Below, piece after piece: positions 47,386-57,546 of a DNA stretch of 64,000 bases. The notes beneath the pieces are model-generated. The model was not told where the DNA came from, did not search any database, and saw only the letters and a program-made list of their open reading frames with translations. Positions within the stretch are counted from its first letter, which is position 1. Every line of letters begins with the position of its first letter. The stretch is from contig JABAKD010000007.1 of assembly GCA_012845835.1 (NCBI GenBank), forward strand, positions 10,451,665-10,515,664. The letters run 5' to 3'. Origin of the DNA: Undaria pinnatifida. Lineage: Eukaryota > Sar > Phaeophyceae > Laminariales > Alariaceae. The translations under genes were made by a program, and so were the position numbers.

Positions 47386-50300
47386 GGCAACTTCAATCAC
47401 AGCAGCAGCAGCAGCCGGAACGGTCACCTTCGAAGCTCCTCGTACGCCCCCCCCTTCGTCGCGAAAGTAGCACCAACGACCGCCTATTTGTCAGCACAAA
47501 CAGCAGCGTATCCGTCTCGTCCACCTCGTACTGCTCATCTGTTAACGATGAGGACGACTTCTCTCTCTCTGACGCGGAGGGTAGCAGCTTCTCGTACTCA
47601 TGGGGCGCAGCCGGTGCTGAGCAGAGAGATCGTTTCAACCAATGCAGCTCGCCTAAGGCAGCAGCGTTGGTTGCGACGGAGGTCGCCGTGGTGGCAGGCA
47701 GGAGCCAGACGGGGCAAGCCCATGCCCACACCCACCCTAACGCTCACACCCACACCTATTCCTTGCCCACAATACCCCCCGCTGCTCCCAACGGAAACAC
47801 CTTTTCCGGAAACTGCACCAACGCCGCTGTCTCGGCCATCTGGAGCGCGAAGCGTGCGGCGTTGCACCCGGACTCGTTAACCGATTATGGTTCAAGCCTC
47901 GATTCCACTAAAATCGGGGAGGACGCTACCGTGGAAACTGCCTCCTACCGCTCAGCAGCGGCAGTGACACCGATGACGGGGGCGACCGTTGCTCCTAGGC
48001 GCGTTTCCCTATGCCCGTCGCTGTCCCTGACCTCCATGCTCACAGGAAGCTTGAGAACCGACGACTGCGGCAACTCAGAGGAGGACAAAGACGAGAACGA
48101 AGGCGAGGGTGACGGGCTCTGGGAGCCGAGCCTTCCGATTGAGGAACAAGACATATCACCGGTAGAAGGGTCCGCCTTGGCCCCAGCGTCAACCCCGGAC
48201 CCAACCCCGGACGCAGCTGCAACCGTTTCAACGGCGCAGGCAGCGACAACCACGGTAGCGCCAGCAGTGGCAGCGGCCTTCCGGAAGGTCAAGCGCGATT
48301 CTCGCGTTCGTTCGAAACAGGATTCCCCCGGTTCGCCCATGACCCGACGTTCCGTGAGCCCTCTGCTTGTTGCGTCCCCATGGGGGGCGACGGCCTGGGC
48401 GGGGACCCCGCCGCGCCTGCCGCCCACCCTGAATTTGTCGCCGGCTCTGTCCCAGTCTCCGGGGAGGGAGGTTCCCGCATCCCCCTCCACCAAGCGTCTG
48501 CGAACGTCATCTTGTTCATCCCCGGCTTCTCCTCCTGCTCCTCCTCCGCCATCCCCTCTGGCGTTTGCGTCGGCCTCTTCGCGTCGTCCGATGGGAGGAA
48601 AAGGGATCAACCTATCGAAAAAGACCTTGTCGCCGTTGGTGCCGCCGACGCTGACAACGCATTTAGCTCCAACGGCACCGACGGTGTCGAAGGCCCTTGC
48701 GTGCAGGGTTCGCAACGTGCCCTCTCCGTCGCCGACGTTGTCGTCGACGGCAATGTCACCGCCAACAACGCAACTACCGTCGCAAATGCCGTCTCCACTG
48801 CCACCCCTGTTGCCGCCCTTGATGTCACCAGGGTCCGGCACATCGAGACCAGGGCATGTCGCAGCTACCCCTACCACTGTGACTACGTTCCACTCTGACG
48901 CGGTGTCGCCACTTGTCCCTGATGATCGTCAGACGAGGTTCGCGAACCAGCAACAGCAGCACCAGCACCCGCGCCTGCGACAACTTCAGCAGCACCATCA
49001 GCGGCAGCGACAGCATCAACAACAACAGCAACAGCACAATCCTCATCAGCAGAACCAGCCACAGGAGAAGAAGCAGCAACAGCAACGGCAGCAACACCAG
49101 CAGCAGGAGCAACAACAACGGCAGTTGCTGGAACAGCAGCAGCTGACGCAGCAGTCACGCAAGCGACGCGCCTCGACGGGATCGGACGGATCGACATCTG
49201 CTGCTACCGCGGCCGCCGCAGCCGCAATCGCGGCTGTCGACACCACCGCGCTGCGGGCAACCTACCCTGGCCTCCGAAGGTTGCCCCTGAAATCGCTGCT
49301 TCTTGATACCGACGAAATTTCTACCCATTCGACCCGGAGTGATGACAACAGGAGCCGTCGCGGTAGCGTTAGCGGTGCCCCCGGGACTGATAACAGCAGA
49401 AGCACCCACAGCGCACCCGGTGGCGCTACCGATGCGGCTGGAGAGGTGACGTCCCCGCGAGGAGAAGTGGCCGAAGTCCGACGACCAATGGCGCGCCGTC
49501 TCTCCGCATCCGTTCAAGTGTTCGCGCAGGTTTCATCGGCCAGAGCCACCTCCGCCACCATCGCCGCCGCCTCACCCGCCGACGTCCCCGCCGTTTCTCC
49601 CGCCCTCCGCAGCGACGGTAGCAGCCGCAGCAACGTCACCAGCAATGGCAGCGGCAGCTGCACCAGCAGCCGCACAGACGACAGTTGCAGCATCAGCGGG
49701 AGCGACACCGGCAGCCACAATGGTGGTAGCAACCGTGGCGCCTCCTTCTCGCGAATGGACTCCATACGTAACCTAGTGAGGCCCTCGATGCCGTCTGCTG
49801 GCTCGATCGACGCAGCCGCGGAGACGGACGAGTGGGTGTACCGGCTGGGGACTGGCCACCCTCCATCTTGTCCGTCATCGTCAATCTTGCCTCCTTCGCT
49901 AGCTTTGCGTTCGGTTTCTTCCTCCGGGGGAGGGGAGTCTGGACCGTTTTTCGGCCCCCCTTGCTCCGTCGCGGCTCCTGTTCCCGCCACGTCTGTCTCG
50001 GAGTCTTCGGCCTCCGTATTTCCGTCGTTTGCTATGGTTGGCGAGGTCGGCCCTATCGGCGATGGTGACTGTGGTGGGGGTGTTGGAGGTGGTAGCGTCG
50101 GCGGTGTGGGTTCATCAACGTCATTGCCGCCGCTACCGCTTCTACTGCCTCCTTTGGGTCACCACCAGAGGAAAGGAATGGTTCCCCTGCTTCCTTCTCT
50201 ATCTGGGCCGCGGTATCTACTCCCCTCGACGCTACCACAGCTACCGCAACAGCACCAGCAGCAGAACCAGAAACACCCCCGAGGGCACCATGAGCAGCCG

Positions 50301-50573
50301 CAGCGACAGCAGCAGAACCAGCCGCAAATGTTCGAACCGCCGTCCTCCGAGATGTGGGAAGGTCTCGAAAAAGAGCTCATCCACCTAGACTGCGCGACGA
50401 TGGCCGACATGCGCACCCCTCTCACACGCGAGGCTTCGCTGATCCGCGCCATGGAGTGTGGCACGGGCGGCGGGGAGCTTATCGCTGGCCCTGTTGGTGT
50501 GGGTGGGGGCGGCTGTGGAGACGAGGACGGTGCTTGCTGCCCGGAGCCTCCGCTGTTTGCTCCCATATGGTGA
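47386..50573 (+). CDS. Zn2Cys6-type transcription factor, large last exon
   Basis: A single open exon adds 1061 residues and the stop, so the protein is at least about 1200 residues. The start follows TATCAG; two bases complete the split Gly codon from 42194. Order: Gln run, Ser-rich acidic stretch (SSVNDEDDFSLSDAEGSSFS), His/Thr-rich and Pro-rich parts with many SP/TP dipeptides, an acidic EEDKDENEGEGD block, a Gln/His-rich block (about residues 520-590 of this part), a basic SRKRRAS word that may be a nuclear signal, Ala run, Ser/Gly-rich parts, and an ordered C-terminal patch (MWEGLEKELIHLDCATMADM) just before the end. RRAS, RRGS and RRLS are possible basophilic kinase sites. Most is probably disordered activation sequence. 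No other domain is recognised. Confidence 0.75.
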
Positions 50574-53050
50574 CTGAAAACGAGCGACTGGGGAAGAGAG
50601 AAGGCGGGGCGGGGGGATGGGGGGCGGGGGGCGGCATACACAGTAACCGGGAGGGGGCGGGGGAGCAGGAAAGAGGGTGACATATAGTACAAAGCAGTCT
50701 AGAAATTGGGTCACGAAAGAGTGGATTGCGAGTGGGCAGGGTGCAAGCGGAGCAAGAGCCTGGAATTTGTACGGCAAGGAGGGGTTATGGAGATCCTGGG
50801 GAGAGGAGTGGGAGGAGGAAGGAAACAAGATAAACATATGTTTAGATTGGAACGGGAGGGTGGGCATGTCTGAATGTAGTTTTGCCATTGTGTTTCGTAC
50901 GGTGCCACGTGATATTCAGTGAGCCAAAGGGCGTTAGTTGGGAATATCCAGCAAAACAACCTACACCTGTCACGATATTGTGAGCGCCAGCCACTTGATC
51001 AACCTCCGTTTGTTCTGATTCGGGGATGGTGTCCATTAGTTGTTCGACGATCCCGGAAGGCAGTTGGAAACCTGGTTGGTTGGTCGATGGCGGGGATGAG
51101 GGCAGAGTAGTGGGAAGGGAAAGAGGGCGGGGGCAGAGTGTGGTGCCAACGAGTCTACTACTCGCAGCGTTTCAGGGGGTGGGAACGTGGGGAAGACCCG
51201 TTGTTTTGCGTCTCCCCTAGTGGCACCGCGTGACACGCTATTAATCCGGGAAAAATAACTTAATGAGAGCACTGGGGTGGTGGTAGTAATGGCCGCGGTG
51301 GTGCTTCCCGCTGCGTTTGAGGTCAAGCGCCTTTCGGTCTATGGTCCTGAATTTTGTTGCGTGCCTGCCTCGAATGGAAAAATACTTTACTGATCTTGTA
51401 TGCACAGTTGATCTTGTATCCACCACCTTTCCGATGAACATTTTTTTTGTTTTATGCGTAGATTTATAGCTCGATATATATAATGTATGTATATGTGTAT
51501 AGGCCAGCGGTGGCGCGTGGTAACAATTTATGTATATATACGTAGTTTGTACCACATTGATTTGGAGGGGGGGCAGTCTGTTCGGCTGCAGCGCAGAGAG
51601 TAGTGGTGTCCACGAAGAGTTTTGAGAAGAAGTTGGCCGACGGTACACGGGACGGTCGAGTCTTGGTTCTTGATCTCTTCGCTTTGCGTTTGTTTCATCG
51701 TTTCCGTTTGTTTTTGGGCACGGAATTAGTTTCATCGTAACGTCTCGTGGCATATGGGGGTGTTCGTTTGTTTTATTTTATTTCCTAGGTTTTCTTGTAT
51801 TTTCATTGTTCGGCCAATATACGCTGTTACATGGGCCTTCTTTACCCGGGTAGCCTGTGCGACGTTTTCGGGTCATGTGCTGAAGCTTACATAGGGGGGG
51901 TAAACGTTAGGGTGGAAATGTCGCTCCAACCCGTAGGCTCGTGCCATTATTGCTGCAGCCAGCTATCCTATCGACAAAGTTTCGCCACTTTTCAAACGTG
52001 AGCCTACATGACGGGGTACCCGGAGGGGGATTCTCGTTTGGTTGGTAGTATTGCCCCAAGCATTATTGGGAAGCGGGAAGACGGGGAGGGTTGGAAGAGA
52101 GATGAGGTCGGCATATCGATATCTCCGCCCATGGAGCTGCACCATTTTCCTATCATTTTGGTTTTCGATGCTTGTAATCGTTTTTTTCTATGAGCGCTTA
52201 ATGATGGCCAAGAGTTGTTTTGTTCATTTTTTTTTGTGCGCTTCACGCGTTTTGTGTACAGAGAAATACGTATTGCCACACGCCACTCACCGTGCCGTTG
52301 GTTTATCGAGTTTTTGGCGAGGCATTGAAAATGCGGTTACGGTTGGTAGTGGTGATGGTCGAGGTGATGGTATTGGCGATACTGGTGGTGGTGACAGTGG
52401 TGGCGATGATGGTGGTGATGATGGTGACCTATTATCTCGCACGCGTATGCAATACACCGAGTTAGGACGGAAGGACAAGGAGGTAGGGAGGACGGCGGAG
52501 GGAGAGGCGAGGTTGGAGGCCTGGACGCGCCAAGGAGGCGTTCCGATATGAGATTGCCAGGTGTTTTTCCATTAACGACTGGAAGCAAGAACGTCCGCCA
52601 ACCAATTTAGGCGCACGAGAAAGCCCCATACGGGTGAAGTATCGCTCCCTCGTCGGATATCGTTTCCCGCCAATATCCGTTGGGGTTCATTCACTCGATA
52701 CATCCTTTGGATACTTCGAGTTGCTTCTATCGGGCTATAGTTTGAGTTGGCACGTTTAATTTTGCAAAAATGGTTGTTTGGAATTGAGCAGTGAAAGCAG
52801 GTGTTCGTTTTCCCCGAGGGTTTATACGTTTCCGTTGTTCCTTGTTTATCCATCTTTGGAGTGTTTTTTTCCTGCCAAGTTCGTTTTCGGAGAGGCATTA
52901 GGGTTTGGTTTGTCGGATGAGTTTTGGAGTTGGGTTTTGAAGGGCGGAGTCTTGTTGGTGAATTTGAAGAGGGTTGGGGGGAGGGAGGTTTTTTTCGTTA
53001 CGAAAAAAAAAAACGTTTTTATTTGTAGTACTACTGTTTTCTCCTGTACA
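50574..53050 (+). other. Probable long 3' UTR or downstream region
   Basis: The 2.5 kb after the stop lacks the A, B, C, E and SINE families that crowd the rest of the window, and the + strand becomes G/T-rich with many T runs. Frames here (including a 170-codon frame on the minus strand at 51241-51753) have no domain. A long UTR is an inference; no polyadenylation site can be fixed. Confidence 0.4.
52340..52432. repeat. GGTGAT-rich imperfect repeat
   Basis: GGTGAT, GGTGGT and GGCGAT hexamers repeat over about 90 bases. This gives Gly/Asp frames on + and a His run on minus. Confidence 0.7.
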
Positions 53051-54635
53051 GGCAGATAGGCACTAACGATGGGAAAGGGAAAGGGACGCGCGTGAGCTCA
53101 CACATTGCTAGAGAGGGGAAAACCTATTGTCATCGGGGTGCTGTCCACAATGTGACATACTGGTGCTTCTTGGATATTTATTTTATTGTTTGATTTCGTT
53201 ATTGTACCAGCCCGGTCAGAAGAGATGTTGCTGCTATGTACCAGGTACTGCAACAGCAGCACGTATGTAATATGGTACTACAGTAGTACTACGATGCTAT
53301 TGCTGCTGTAAGGCTACTATTGATTGCGTCTCATCCAGCAGCACGCAAGCCCATTTGGAGAGGAGCATTGGCTCTGTTTAATCGCGCTTCTGTAGCTTCA
53401 CAGCAAACCGTTCGCAAGGGGGGGCTGTCTGTGGGAAGCGGCAAAAGTTGGTGGAAACGAAAACCCGACTAGGAGCTTAGCGGTGAGCAATGATTCGGAG
53501 GGCACTCACTCGTCGCTGTATCAATGAATTAGTTGGAAGAGAGAACAAACACATAAACCGAAATATAGAACTGGAGTTCATTTTTACGGTATAGGCTACG
53601 CCAGAGGGCACCTTATGCGGTGGCTATTCGTTTAGATTTTGAGGGACATATAGCAGAACAAACAACACGGTAGACCACAACTATGAACAGAACAGTATCG
53701 CTTGCACTATTATAGCAGTGGCATTTTTCGTTATGCCGTACTAGTGCGAGGCTTTACGGTGGTAGTGGTGGGGGGTTGGTGTTTGGTTAAGCCAGCGATA
53801 GGAACGAGGCCGTCGCTGTGCCATTTATAGATGTTTTCCACCCCGTCGTTGTTACTCATGAATAAAGTGTACTGTGTAAACAGTGTGTGAATGTAGAGTA
53901 GTGCGCCTAAAAAGGGCGTAGATTTCGTAGGTTGCTCTGGACGAGCGAAGACCGTGGGCAGGAGACAGATAATACAAAGTACCTGGAATATATACCGCAT
54001 GATACGTACCCGCGGTAAGAACTACCCCTGTAGAAACGCCGCGATCTTTTGTTAAAAACTGATCGACATGCTGTACGAGTAGGTGGAGGTAACTGCTACC
54101 CAGCTAAACAGCTTTTCGGTGTCTTTAATACTTCGGCATGGGGTGTTGATTCATTCGTTTCGGCGCTACGGACTCGCTGAGTGGTACCTTGCGCAGAGGC
54201 GGTGACAATGACGATGAAGAGACGAAATTTAAAAGAGCAACGCGTACCATCTATACATGTTCACCTGGTAAAATATACATGTTGTGCACTACTTGAATAT
54301 TCCAGTATTTGGTGCTCTGAGCGGTACCTCGCGGAAACTCGATGACGATGCTGACATTGATGATGTTGACTATGGCTACAGCACTAATAACATATAGTGG
54401 CACCACGCATGACACCACAGCTTCGTCCATGTTCTCTGTATCTACTACATAATGATGCATGTTTATCTCCAGGGACAAATATGCATTTAACCATACTTGA
54501 CAAAAGCCGCGAGGGGGAACGTTGAAATTCCCAAACTTCTGTCGCAACATCGTTATAAGCCCCCCGAAGCAGTTTTATCGTCGTACATCAATACGTTTTG
54601 CAGATATGCACAACATGCCACCCCCCCAACCACTG
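53051..54635. other. No gene recognised
   Basis: No supported gene. Near 53225-53340 the words GTACTGC, CAGCAGCA and GTACTAC recur, similar to the GTACTGCTGCA sequence of the triplicated region at 57.5-59.7 kb. The minus-strand frame at 53731-54000 (89 codons) starts with a hydrophobic stretch but has no other support. Confidence 0.4.
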
Positions 54636-54639
54636 TAAA

Positions 54640-55348
54640 CTAATATGTATTCGAAAACAGCACTCTGGAACAAACAACACGATAACGAGGTCTAGAACAT
54701 CACCCAAAAAATACACGTATAAACACAACCACGCCGACACAAAATATTACGTGTTCGAAAACACCACTCTGAAATAACACGATAACGAAGTCTAGCACAT
54801 CAACCAAACCATACACGCATAGCAACATCCACGCCGGCACAAGTAATATGTATTCGAGAACACCATTCTGAAACAACACGATAACGAAGCCTAGAACATC
54901 AACCAAACCATACACGTGTATGTAGCAACAACCACGCGGACACAAAATATTATGTACTCGAGAACACCACTCTGAAACAACACGATAACGAAGTCTAGAA
55001 TATCAACCAAAACATACACGTGTAGTAACAACCACGCGTGCACAAAATAATATGTATTCGAGAACACCACTCAGAAACAACACGATAACGAAGTCTAGAA
55101 CATCAACCTAAACATACACGTGTAGTAACAACCACGCGTGCACAAAATAATATGTATTCGAGAACACCACTCAGAAACAACACGATAACGAAGTCTAGAA
55201 CATCAACCAAAACATACACGTGTAGCAACATCCGCGCGGACACAAAATAATATGGATTCAAAAACGCCATTCTGAAACAACACGATAACGAAGTCTAGAA
55301 CATCAACCAAACCATACACGTGTAGCAACAACCATGCGGACACAAATT
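54640..55348. repeat. ~100-bp minisatellite, seven units
   Basis: ACACGATAACGAAGTCTAG recurs with its first CG at 54679, 54779, 54879, 54983, 55083, 55183 and 55283, so the period is 99-104 bases. Each unit also has a CATCAACCAAACCATACACG-like block and GTATTCGAGAACACCACT. Units 4-6 are the most alike. There are no unique spacers, so it is not a CRISPR-type array. Confidence 0.93.
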
Positions 55349-56020
55349 ATCAAATCAGAAGAATGTCCACACACTAAAACCACATACACGTCCTCATACG
55401 AAACCTAGTCAAGTGATGGAACCCATGTACCCTGGATTCCCAATTGGGGTCCCTACCACTCTGAAACATCGTGCATAGTCTACATATAGTCTTTACGCAC
55501 ACCTAAAATACGTCAAAACTGCTCGTTGTCAAATAACAAGTTCATCAAGAACGCAAAAACAAACAGAACAAGAGACGGTGTAATCGTAGAAGCGCCTATC
55601 ATTATGGCATTCGCCCACCACATCACCTTCTTTGCAATTGGTTTCGAGCATCAGCGAACTGGGCCCAACGCATGCCCGTAGTGTCTTAGGCGGAGTGAAG
55701 AGCGGTAGTAAAAATGAAGTGCGCTGCTCGATAACCTGTTCCTGACCGTCGGTATACTGAACAATCTTCGGGCCGCGTCTCCCCTGTATCAGGTGTGTGA
55801 GGATTTTTTTTTGTCGTTTTCAAGCAAGCGGTTGTGTTGACATATACTACCTGGCTGGATGTAAAGAAAAGGAACACCACTCAGCGATCACCTACTCCAC
55901 GCTAGGACATGTTTTCATGAGCACCACTAACAAGAGCACCCGCCATGGACGCGACATCCACGCGACCACAACATCTTCGACGACAGCGTGGAGAGAAAAC
56001 AAACAGGGCGTATAATCGTA
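55349..56020. other. No gene recognised
   Basis: Unassigned sequence. A TAGTCTA word lies at 55476. Confidence 0.4.
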
Positions 56021-56022
56021 TA

Positions 56023-56133
56023 CTATTACGGGGGACCATAGTAAATAGGACCAAATATTGTTAGTCAAAGTAGGGAAATATATTGGTTTTTGTGTGTACC
56101 GTAGGTCCTATTTACTATGGTCCCCCGTAATAG
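56023..56133. mobile_element. Foldback element with perfect 30-bp arms
   Basis: The arm at 56023-56052 (starting CTATTACGGGGGACCATAGT) and its exact inverse at 56104-56133 enclose 51 bases. Perfect arms imply recent origin or selection. At 111 bases it codes for nothing. The ends could be those of a very small MITE; no target duplication is obvious. Confidence 0.8.
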
Positions 56134-56139
56134 ACAATA

Positions 56140-56765
56140 ACAATGTGAAAAGAAGTACAGACAGATATGTTAACACGGCGATAGACCACACTACCAACCT
56201 ATTACGCTGGGTAACTCGTGCCTCCGGCCGTTTGCATGATCACCTGACAACCTCTACCAAACGCAGTAGCATATGCCCAACGAAGTAAAGTAACCCTCAC
56301 GTTCAATAGTGGTGACATCGCATGCCCACGTAACCTCGCTCCGTGTATTTGTAATATGTATCTTTGTCTTAGAGTTGGCGACCTCAGAGCCCCACATCGG
56401 CACGGTAAAAATCATAGCCGTAAAATCGTATACGTGAGACAAAATTAATGTGAAAAGGAGGTACAGACAGATATATACTGAGTATATGTTAATATTAGAG
56501 GTAAACCACACTACCTACCTATTACGTAGGGTATTCCGTACATACCGTCTGCATGATCGCCTCCCAACCTATGCCAAGCGAAGCATGACTAACGAAGTGA
56601 CGCAATTGAGCGCGTGTACACTAAGCGTTCCTTTCAAAACACTAACGATTTGCATTTCTCCCTTTCGTTCTCAATGGCGGTGACATTGCATGACCACATC
56701 ACCTCGCCTGTTGCATTTGGCATTATGTATCTCTTTCTTATAATTAGCGATGTCAGAAAATAATG
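56140..56765 (+). repeat. ~300-bp direct duplication, diverged
   Basis: 56140-56400 and 56450-56765 share in order AATGTGAAAAGRAGGTACAG, ACCACACTACCWACCTATTA, a TGCATGATCRCCT block, GGTGACATYGCATG, CACCTCGC-like and TGTATCT words. Identity is about 75% by eye. The foldback element sits just before the first copy. Confidence 0.7.
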
Positions 56766-56939
56766 GTACCTACATGATTGCACCTATCGATTGAAATATT
56801 CTGTCTATCGATCCATGTACAGTAACAAATTATGAAGCTTCTAACACGTTGTTTACTACACCTAAAAACTGGGTTGCATACTACATGTAACATCATACCT
56901 TTTTGGTCTATAACAAAAAACATTACCAGGCGAGTGATA

Positions 56940-57400
56940 CAAAGGGGTGTCTTCTTGCAGCAACCGTCGGATTCGTCCCCTTTAAGGGTTTATAGTTCAG
57001 TTTCCGCGCCCATATTGAAATCCCCCCCCCCACCCACCCCAATCCCTCTTGTTTAAATGCCCCACCAAAAATCAAAATCTACCAGAGTAGTAAACACTAC
57101 CAGCCAGCCAACTGATATCATCTCATTATCCTTATAGCCATCGATGCCGTAGCTCCAACTCATCTCTACCCTTTCCGCCCCCCCACCCTTTTGTTCCCCG
57201 CCCAGTTCGTTCAAACGCCCCACTTATAATCGAAATCGGCCAGAGTAATAAACACTTCTACGCAATTGATATCACGTCGTTATCTTTTTAGCCATCCATG
57301 ACGCAGCTTTTATTCATCCCCCCTCCCCCCCTCCAACGGCCCCTCCTTCCCCACATCGCGCGCATAGCAAGCCCCTACATCCTTAGTATATAATACGCTA
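56940..57400 (+). repeat. Family A repeat, 5' modules
   Basis: Begins with AACCGTCGGATTCGTCCCC, then the TTTCCGCGCCCATATTG block. A module with a GCCCCACYWAAAATCGAAATC-like block, an AGAGTARTAAACACT block and ATATCAYCTCRTTATC occurs twice (about 57057-57150 and 57217-57300). Confidence 0.6.
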
Positions 57401-57546
57401 AGGCGGTCGTGACGTTAGATCTTTGAAAATATCTTGGCTAAAATACCCCCCCCAAAAAGCGGCGACTCTCGAGCTCCACTCGGCCTCAGGCGGCCTCGCG
57501 GTGCCGCCACGTCCCATCCGCACAGCAGCACTACGACATGCCGGCG

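Noticed and set aside
47945-48877. 310-codon minus-strand frame inside the large exon
   Set aside because: It is the GC-rich antisense shadow of the + strand coding exon, whose frame is far longer and phased with the upstream exon.
51241-51753. 170-codon minus-strand frame
   Set aside because: It lies in the probable 3' UTR of the + strand gene and shows no domain or splice context.
54640-55348. Regular repeats as a CRISPR-like array
   Set aside because: The whole 100-bp unit repeats; there are no unique spacers, and the context is eukaryotic.
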